Assembly: GCF_019710475.1 (NCBI RefSeq)
Contig: NZ_JAJFAX010000009.1
Location: forward strand, 1-64,000
Direction of reading: 5' to 3'
Origin: Glycomyces sp. TRM65418
Lineage (GTDB): Bacteria; Actinomycetota; Actinomycetes; Mycobacteriales; Micromonosporaceae
DNA length: 64,000 bases
Part shown: positions 58,586-64,000 of the stretch, in pieces
How positions within the stretch are numbered: the first letter of the stretch is position 1
Layout of the letters: each line of letters starts with the position of its first letter
Program-made: the position numbers and the translations under genes
Notes under the pieces: model-generated
The model's input: the letters and a program-made list of their open reading frames with translations, nothing else
Database searches by the model: none
Told to the model about the DNA's origin: nothing

Positions 58586-61540
58586 ATGTCCACTCCCTCA
58601 CCCAGACGCCGGCGGCCGATCGCGGCCGCGGGCGCGCTCGGCCTGGCCGGACTGGTCACCGCGGCGGGACTGCCGCTGCTCACGGCCCAGACCGCCGGCG
58701 CCGAGGAGACCGCGGCGCGCGGCGTCACCGTCACGCTCGACCCCTCGTACCAGCATCAGGAGTTCGAAGGCTGGGGCACGAGCCTCGTCTGGGCCGCCAA
58801 CGTCACCGGCGGCTACCCGGACGAGATCCGCGACCGGCTCGTGGACATGATGTTCGGCGAGGAGGGCCTCAACCTCAACATCGCCCGGTACAACATCGGC
58901 GGCGGCAACGCCCCGAACATCGACAACGACTACCTGCGCGGCGGCGCCTCGGCCGTGCCCGGGTTCTGGGCCGCCCCCGAGGGCACCACCCACGAGGACA
59001 AGGACTGGTGGGACCCCGAGAACCCCGAGCACTGGAACTGGGACGCCGACGCGAACCAGCGCTGGTGGATCGACCAGATCAAGGACGACGTCACCCACTG
59101 GGAGGCGTTCTCGAACTCGCCGCCCTACTTCCAGACCGTCTCCGGGTACGTCTCGGGCGGCTTCGACCCGAACGCCGACCAGATCCGCACCGACACCCTC
59201 GACGAGTTCGCGATCTACCTGACCGAGGTCATGGAGCACCTCGAAGACGCGCACGGCATCGAGTTCGACACGATCGACCCGCTCAACGAGCCCAACACGA
59301 ACTACTGGGGCACCCAGCTCGGCCCGGACGGCGTGCAGCCCACGGGCGGCCGCCAGGAAGGCGCCCACGCCGGTCCCGAGCTCCAGCAGCTGGTCATCAA
59401 CGCGCTCGCCGCGCGGCTCTCGGCGGCCGACACCGCGGCCGTGATCTCCGCGATGGACGAGACCAACCCGGGCACCTTCACCCGCAACTGGAACGCCTAC
59501 ACCGAGGAGTCCCGGGCGAACGTCGACCAGATGAACGTCCACACCTACGGCACCGGCGGGCGCACCGGCGTCCGCGACCTCGCCAAGGGCAGCGACAAGC
59601 CGCTGTGGATGAGCGAGGTCGAGGGCAGCTGGACCGACGGCCAGGACTACGAGTCCATGGAGAGCGGCCTGGGCATCGCCTCCCGCATCACCGACGACCT
59701 GCGTGAGCTGGAGCCGTCGGCGTGGGTCTTCTGGCAGCCCATCGAGAACGCCGACCTCGGGCACAACTGGGGCTCGATCCACGTCTCCTTCGACTGCACC
59801 GCCGAGGACACGCTCGAGACCTGCCCGATCAAGACGAACACCAAGTACGACACGATCCGCAACTTCACGCACTACATCGAGCCCGGCGACCACATGATCG
59901 GCGTGGACGACGTGTCCACCGTGGCCGCGGTCAAGGACTCCGAGGACGCGGCGGTCGCCGTGTACACCAACAACACCGAGGACGCGGTCAGCGTGACCCT
60001 CGACCTGTCGAAGTTCGGCTCGATCGACTCCGGCGCCACCGTGACCCCGGTGGTCACCAGCGCCGACGGGGCGCTCGTCGAAGGCGAGCCCGTCGTCGTC
60101 GACGGCGCCTCCGCGCAGCTCACCGTCCCGGGCAAGTCGGTGACGACGTTCCTCATCGACGGCGTCGCGGGCGTCGCCGAGGACGCGGCGATGGTCCAGG
60201 ACGGCCACGTGTACCGCTTCGACGGCGTGCAGAGCGGCAAGTCGATCGCCCCGTCCGAGGACGGCGCCGGCATCGTGCTGCGCACCGACGACGCCTCCAG
60301 CGCCGAGCAGCTGTGGACGATCGACCAGCTCACCGACGGCGTCTCGAACCGCGAGCAGTACCAGATCGTCAACGCCGCCACCGGGACCCGTCTCGCGGTC
60401 GCGGAGGGCCTGGCCGTGCTCGAGTCCGCCGAGGGCGACCCGTCCGAGGCCGCGAAGTGGTACCTGTCGACCACCGGCGACGGCACCTACGTTCCCGTGA
60501 ACGTGGGCACCGGTCGCGTCCTGGACGTGTGGGGCGAGGCGACCGCCGACGGCTCCCCCGTCCAGACCTACACCCCCACGGCGGCGAGCAACCAGCGCTG
60601 GACCGTGGTCGACGAGACCGTGCTGGAGACGGTGAAGGTCGAGACCTACACCGTTCCGGGCTTCGTGCCCGAGCTGCCCGCCACCGTGGCGGGCGTCCAC
60701 CGCGACGGCGTGCGCGGCGCGCTGCCCGTGGAGTGGGACATGCCCGACGAGTCCGTCTGGGACAAGGCGAAGACGGTGAACGTCAAGGGCGAGGCGACCG
60801 ATCCGCTCGGCAACACGTTCAAGGCCAAGGCGAAGGTCAGGATCGACACGTTCGCGGCGACCGCCCCGGCCTCGGCGACGACGTACCCGGGCTTCACGCC
60901 GGACCTGCCGGGCACGGTGATCGCGCTGGGCGACCGGGGCACCGAGGCGTCGGTGCCGGTGACGTGGGAGGAGCCGCCCGCGGGCGCGTTCGACGACTAC
61001 GGCACGGTGGCGCTGCACGGCACGGCGGTCCTGGTCGACGGTACCGAGCTGCCCGCCACTGTGGACATCGAGGTCACCGACCCGATCGAGGTCAACGTGG
61101 CGGCGGGCGACGGCGTGGCCACCTCGGCGACGTTCACCGAGCCGGGCTACTCGACCGAGGGCCTGCGCAACGGGGTCCTCACCGACAAGGCCTGGTCGAA
61201 CTGGAAGTCCGGCGCGTTCAACAAGGCGGACACGATCACCGTGACCCTGCCGCAGGAGCGCGACGTGACCCGGGTCGTCTCCTACTTCTGGAGCGACGGC
61301 GGCCGGGCCAGCTACGCCGACACCCTGCAGGTCCAGTACCTGGACGCGGACGGCGACTGGCAGAACGCGGGCGACCCGGTCGACGTGCCGCCGGACACGA
61401 GTGCCGCGCCGGTCATCGACGTCGCGGTGAACGCCCGGACGTCGGCGGTGCGGGTCGCGATGACCGCCGACAGCGGCGACATCGCCGGATGGATCATCCT
61501 GAGCGAGATCGAGGTCTACGCGAAGGCCCCGGCCGCTTAG
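58586..61540 (+). CDS. Secreted multidomain GH30 glycosidase
   Basis: The 984-residue protein has a signal peptide (1-39, ending AGA) and a GH30 catalytic barrel (about 45-430) with acid/base Glu235 in LNEPN and nucleophile Glu344 in WMSEVEG. After a beta domain, a ricin-B-like lectin region (about 555-675, with QYQIVNAATG and NQRWTVV) and two bacterial Ig-like (Big_4-type) domains (about 685-835, GFVPELPATV and GFTPDLPGTV) follow. A discoidin-like carbohydrate module completes it (about 850-984). GH30 enzymes include beta-1,6-galactanases and xylanases; this architecture suits plant arabinogalactan or xylan. GAAGGAG precedes the ATG. Confidence 0.92.
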   Translation: MSTPSPRRRRPIAAAGALGLAGLVTAAGLPLLTAQTAGAEETAARGVTVTLDPSYQHQEFEGWGTSLVWAANVTGGYPDEIRDRLVDMMFGEEGLNLNIARYNIGGGNAPNIDNDYLRGGASAVPGFWAAPEGTTHEDKDWWDPENPEHWNWDADANQRWWIDQIKDDVTHWEAFSNSPPYFQTVSGYVSGGFDPNADQIRTDTLDEFAIYLTEVMEHLEDAHGIEFDTIDPLNEPNTNYWGTQLGPDGVQPTGGRQEGAHAGPELQQLVINALAARLSAADTAAVISAMDETNPGTFTRNWNAYTEESRANVDQMNVHTYGTGGRTGVRDLAKGSDKPLWMSEVEGSWTDGQDYESMESGLGIASRITDDLRELEPSAWVFWQPIENADLGHNWGSIHVSFDCTAEDTLETCPIKTNTKYDTIRNFTHYIEPGDHMIGVDDVSTVAAVKDSEDAAVAVYTNNTEDAVSVTLDLSKFGSIDSGATVTPVVTSADGALVEGEPVVVDGASAQLTVPGKSVTTFLIDGVAGVAEDAAMVQDGHVYRFDGVQSGKSIAPSEDGAGIVLRTDDASSAEQLWTIDQLTDGVSNREQYQIVNAATGTRLAVAEGLAVLESAEGDPSEAAKWYLSTTGDGTYVPVNVGTGRVLDVWGEATADGSPVQTYTPTAASNQRWTVVDETVLETVKVETYTVPGFVPELPATVAGVHRDGVRGALPVEWDMPDESVWDKAKTVNVKGEATDPLGNTFKAKAKVRIDTFAATAPASATTYPGFTPDLPGTVIALGDRGTEASVPVTWEEPPAGAFDDYGTVALHGTAVLVDGTELPATVDIEVTDPIEVNVAAGDGVATSATFTEPGYSTEGLRNGVLTDKAWSNWKSGAFNKADTITVTLPQERDVTRVVSYFWSDGGRASYADTLQVQYLDADGDWQNAGDPVDVPPDTSAAPVIDVAVNARTSAVRVAMTADSGDIAGWIILSEIEVYAKAPAA

Positions 61541-61584
61541 GGAAGGCCTCCTCGGTTCCGATCGTCTCGGGGGGCCGAGGGGTG

Positions 61585-61618
61585 AGGGCCCTTACCGCCG
61601 TTCGGCGGTAAGGGCCCT
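61585..61618 (+). terminator. Terminator after the GH30 gene
   Basis: Perfect 16-nt arms (61585-61600 and 61603-61618) with a TT loop lie 45 bp past the stop. A second palindrome CCGCTCCCGGGAGCGG follows at 61622-61637. Confidence 0.85.
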
Positions 61619-61682
61619 TCGCCGCTCCCGGGAGCGGTTCGGCGGTCCTGCTAATCTCAGCTCCTCCGGTGAAGGGCGGCAC

Positions 61683-62276
61683 ATGGACTCGTGGGTGGCG
61701 ATCGACTTCGAGACCGCGAACGGGAGCAGGGCCAGCGCCTGCTCGGTGGCGGTGGCGAGGGTCAAGGGCGGCGAGGTCACCGAGCAGTTCGCGACGCTCG
61801 TCAAGCCCCCGGCCGGGCATGACCGGTTCGAGTACCGCAACACCCAGGTCCACGGCATCCGCGCCTCCGATGTGGTGCACGCGCCCGAGTGGCGGCAGGT
61901 GTGGGGGCACCTCAGCGCGTTCATCGGGGACGATCCGCTGGTGGCCCACAACGCCTCGTTCGACACCTCGGTCATCCGGGCGGCCAACGGCGCGGCCGGT
62001 CTGCCGTGGCCCGCGATGCGCTACGCCTGCACCATGGTCATCGCCAAACAGACCTGGCCGATGCGCTCGTACCGGCTGCCCGACGTGGCCTCGGCGGTGG
62101 GCGTGGACCTCGCCCGCCACCACGAGGCCGCTTCGGACACGCTCGCCGCCGCCGGGATCCTCGTGGCGCAGCAGCGCGCGCACGGCGTCGACAGCATCGA
62201 CGGACTGCTGCAGGCCGCCAGGGTCCAATGGGGCCGGATCTACGACGGCGGCTACGACACCTGCCGCCGCAGGTGA
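61683..62276 (+). CDS. DEDDh 3'-5' exonuclease (DnaQ-like)
   Basis: The 197-residue protein has the exonuclease motifs in order: Exo I with Asp8 and Glu10 (AIDFET), Exo II with HNASFDTSVIR (about 93-103), and Exo III with HHEAASD (His and Asp, about 146-152). It resembles proofreading-subunit-like and oligoribonuclease-like enzymes that trim single-stranded nucleic acid ends. It is cytoplasmic and stands alone after the GH30 terminator. Confidence 0.93.
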   Translation: MDSWVAIDFETANGSRASACSVAVARVKGGEVTEQFATLVKPPAGHDRFEYRNTQVHGIRASDVVHAPEWRQVWGHLSAFIGDDPLVAHNASFDTSVIRAANGAAGLPWPAMRYACTMVIAKQTWPMRSYRLPDVASAVGVDLARHHEAASDTLAAAGILVAQQRAHGVDSIDGLLQAARVQWGRIYDGGYDTCRRR

Positions 62277-62324
62277 CGCCGCATCGAGCACTGAGGGTCC
62301 TCAATCCCGGTCGGCGGTAAGGGC

Positions 62325-62534
62325 ATGAGGGTCCGCTTCGGCGGACGCCGGAGGTGGAGCGTCGACGGCGAGCCCACCAGGCTGGTGTTGAACGGGTGGC
62401 AGACCGTCGTCTTCTGGATCGCCTACGCGCCGCTCGCGGCGCGGGGGCCGCCGCTGGGGGTGCTGACCGTCCACTACTACCGGCGGCGCACGGCGGCGGC
62501 CCCGGTACGGATGTCGCCGGGGGCCGCTCGGTGA
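62325..62534 (+). CDS. Small basic protein of unknown function
   Basis: This 69-residue product has a moderately hydrophobic centre (about 25-50, WQTVVFWIAYAPLA) flanked by basic ends. AAGGG lies only a few bases before the ATG, so initiation support is weak. No family is recognised. It follows the exonuclease by 48 bp on the same strand. Confidence 0.4.
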   Translation: MRVRFGGRRRWSVDGEPTRLVLNGWQTVVFWIAYAPLAARGPPLGVLTVHYYRRRTAAAPVRMSPGAAR

Positions 62535-62552
62535 CAGCGGACGATCGAATCG

Positions 62553-63107
62553 GTGGCAAGCTGGACGCATGCACTCACTGGATTCGATGCTCACCGGTTG
62601 CGGCACTTGAACCGCGCACCGGGGTTCCCGCCCTTCGTCGATGAACACCGGGCGCTCATCGCCGCGCCGCGCGAGCGCGTCTGGGAGGCCGTTCGCGCCT
62701 ACGGGGAGGCGCTCGCGCGCGATCGCGGCGGCCCGCTGCCCCTCCTGCTGGGCACCGAGCCGCGCGCCGGGTTCGCCGTGTCGCGCAGGGAGCCGCGCCG
62801 GTGCCTGGACCTGGAAGGCCGCCACCGGTTCTCGCGCTATCGGTTGACTTTCGAGCTGCGGGACGGCGCGGGCGGGGCGACCGAGGTGGTCGCGCGGACG
62901 TTCGCCGAGTTCCCCGGACGGCGCGGGCGCGCGTACCGGGCGCTGGTCATCGGCAGCGGCGGCCATGCCGTCGCGGTGCGGGGCATGCTGCGGTCCATCG
63001 GCAAGTCGAGCCGCACCACGGGAGCGTTCGCCCCAGTCGCAGACGGCAGAGCGTCCTTGCCGCCCTCCGGTGTCGAGGACTCTCGAGACCGCTTCAAGCG
63101 TCGATGA
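62553..63107 (+). CDS. SRPBCC-like (polyketide cyclase-fold) protein
   Basis: The 184-residue frame contains HRALIAAPRERVWEAVRAYG (about 32-51), the usual opening of START/SRPBCC ligand-binding domains, and later RYRLTFELRDGAGGATEVVA and HAVAVRGMLRSIGK, its closing helix. The true start is uncertain: GTG 62553 is the first option, and a TTG near 62607 could also serve. The C-terminal tail after about residue 160 is low-complexity. Its 3' end overlaps the convergent aldo/keto reductase gene by 14 bp. Confidence 0.65.
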   Translation: MASWTHALTGFDAHRLRHLNRAPGFPPFVDEHRALIAAPRERVWEAVRAYGEALARDRGGPLPLLLGTEPRAGFAVSRREPRRCLDLEGRHRFSRYRLTFELRDGAGGATEVVARTFAEFPGRRGRAYRALVIGSGGHAVAVRGMLRSIGKSSRTTGAFAPVADGRASLPPSGVEDSRDRFKRR

Positions 63108-64000
63108 AGTCGGAGAGGGCGGTCAGTTCCTCGGACTCCTCGGCGGTCAGGTCCAGTTCGGCCGAGGCCAGGAGCGGGCCGAGCTGGTCGGCGGTGCGGG
63201 CCCCGGCGATCGGCGCGGCGATCCCGGGCCGGGTCCGCGTCCACGCCAGGGCGACCGACGCGATCGCGACGCCGCGGGAGCCGGCGATCCGGTCGAGCTT
63301 GTCGATGATCGCGAGCCCGGACGGGTTCAGGTGCTTGGCGGCCGAGTCGCCGCGGACGCTCTGCCGCAGGTCCGCTTCCGTGCGGTACTTGCCGGTGAGG
63401 AAGCCGGAGGCGAGCGCGTGGTACGGGAAGGCGCTCAGGTCCTCGGCCACGGCCAGGTCGCGCAGGCCCGGTTCGAAGGCGCCGCGGCTGACGAGGCTGT
63501 ACTTGGGCTGCAGCGCGACCGGTCGGGCCGCGTCGGTGCGCTCGGCGATGTCGAGCCATTCGCGCACCCGCTCGGGCCGGTAGTTCGAGATGCCGATGTG
63601 GCGGATCTTGCCTTCGGTGACGAGGGCGTCGAACGCCGCGACGGTCTCCTCCAGCGGCGTGTCCTCGTCGTCGAAGTGGGCGTAGTAGAGGTCGATCGCC
63701 TCGACGCCGAGCCGTTTCAGGGACGCTTCGGCGGCGGCCTTGACGTTCGCGGCCGAGAGGCCCTTGAACCCGGGGTGCTGGGAGACCTTCGTGGCCACCA
63801 GCGCCCGCCTGTCGCGGCGCCTGGCGAGCCACGTGCCGATGACGGCCTCGGACTCGCCGCCCGTGTTGCCCGGGGCCCAGACGGAATAGGAGTCGGCGGT
63901 GTCGATGAGGTTCCCTCCGGCGGCGGTGAACGCGTCGAGGACCGCGTGCGCCTCGGATTCGTCCGTGGTCCAGCCGAAGGTGTTGGTGCCCAGGACGAGC
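63094..64000 (-). CDS. Aldo/keto reductase, 5' end beyond window
   Basis: The gene reads leftward from the window edge, where the frame is already open (LVLGTNTFGWTTDESEAHAV). It shows the AKR barrel: catalytic Asp and Tyr in GGNLIDTADSYSVWAP, the lysine strand LVATKVSQHPGF, HFDDEDTPLEETVAAFDALV with the conserved histidine, HIGISNYRP, LQPKYSLV, and the C-terminal cofactor region. It resembles the YajO/Tas-like AKR12/15 group acting on small aldehydes or ketones with NADPH. The start codon lies outside the window. Confidence 0.92.
   Translation of the reverse strand, partial: LVLGTNTFGWTTDESEAHAVLDAFTAAGGNLIDTADSYSVWAPGNTGGESEAVIGTWLARRRDRRALVATKVSQHPGFKGLSAANVKAAAEASLKRLGVEAIDLYYAHFDDEDTPLEETVAAFDALVTEGKIRHIGISNYRPERVREWLDIAERTDAARPVALQPKYSLVSRGAFEPGLRDLAVAEDLSAFPYHALASGFLTGKYRTEADLRQSVRGDSAAKHLNPSGLAIIDKLDRIAGSRGVAIASVALAWTRTRPGIAAPIAGARTADQLGPLLASAELDLTAEESEELTALSDFIDA

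Noticed and set aside
58092-58601. Minus-strand frame containing two similar peptide blocks (GDPSMSD and GGPSMSE)
   Set aside because: The peptide repetition follows from the 101-bp DNA duplication. The frame runs into the phosphatase gene antisense and has no ribosome binding site.
58598-61018. Long minus-strand open frame opposite the GH30 gene
   Set aside because: It lies antisense to a signal-peptide-bearing GH30 with catalytic residues and ribosome binding site, and it has shadow-type composition.
1-64000. tRNA, rRNA, insertion sequences, prophage and attachment sites
   Set aside because: I looked for cloverleaf-like GGTTCGAATCC elements, transposase motifs and integrases by eye and found none that hold. 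A covariance-model search would be decisive.

Overview
The window is about 64 kb of very GC-rich actinobacterial chromosome. The evidence is strong G/C bias at third codon positions, frequent GTG starts, perfect GC-rich hairpin terminators, and family content typical of filamentous actinomycetes: an XRE/DUF5753 plus DUF397 pair, a DUF574 (SAV2177-type) methyltransferase, CBM2-tagged secreted enzymes, a TipAS-type MerR regulator, DUF1206, a CGNR zinc-finger protein and a SpoIIE-type phosphatase. A Glycomycetaceae or Micromonosporaceae-like soil or plant-associated organism fits best, but that placement is inference. I saw no tRNA, rRNA, insertion sequence, phage gene, CRISPR array or replication origin.

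Layout. 0-7 kb: MerR/TipAS regulator, a secreted CBM2 protein with an HEXXH domain, and an FdhF/YdeP-type molybdopterin oxidoreductase with FdhD. 7-14 kb: a membrane-anchored CBM2-like protein, a GT1 glycosyltransferase, and a divergent pair of polysaccharide enzymes (GH3 and GH74 xyloglucanase). 14-23 kb: stress and housekeeping genes (GNAT, GlsB-type membrane protein, DUF4386, DUF1206, a MarR-VOC operon, MalY-type aminotransferase, DUF574 methyltransferase, histidine phosphatase, LysE exporter). 23-32 kb: a CE1-type esterase with CBM2, two phosphotransferase-fold kinases, a thioesterase, hydrolases, an SDR-metallophosphoesterase pair and a truncated ABC ATPase. 32-39 kb: many regulator/target pairs (HxlR-NmrA, ECF sigma with two small membrane proteins, ArsR-cupin-MFS remnant, TetR-VOC). 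39-46 kb: a large secreted subtilisin, the XRE/DUF397 module, a two-gene unknown operon, and a probable copper-responsive unit (CsoR-type box, His-rich protein, MFS exporter). 46-58 kb: sulfotransferase, dehalogenase-like hydrolase beside a CGNR regulator, a GH43 and kinase operon, methyltransferases, a second HxlR-NmrA pair and a PP2C phosphatase. 58-64 kb: a multidomain secreted GH30, a DEDDh exonuclease, small unknowns and an aldo/keto reductase that runs off the window end.

Two themes stand out. First, plant cell-wall breakdown genes are scattered rather than clustered (GH74, GH3, CE1-CBM2, GH43, GH30, CBM2-HEXXH protein, S8 protease). Some carry LacI-like or palindromic candidate operators in their promoters. 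Second, many one-regulator/one-target modules have clear palindromes in their intergenic regions. Three resistance- or modification-type genes survive only as remnants: a methyltransferase and an MFS pump that each appear to have lost the middle, and an ABC ATPase cut at its Walker A loop. The least explained structures are an ECF sigma operon with a 30-residue membrane microprotein, a 23-bp perfect inverted repeat at 43.4 kb, ten copies of a 7-bp repeat at 33.0 kb, and a 101-bp imperfect tandem duplication upstream of the GH30 gene.
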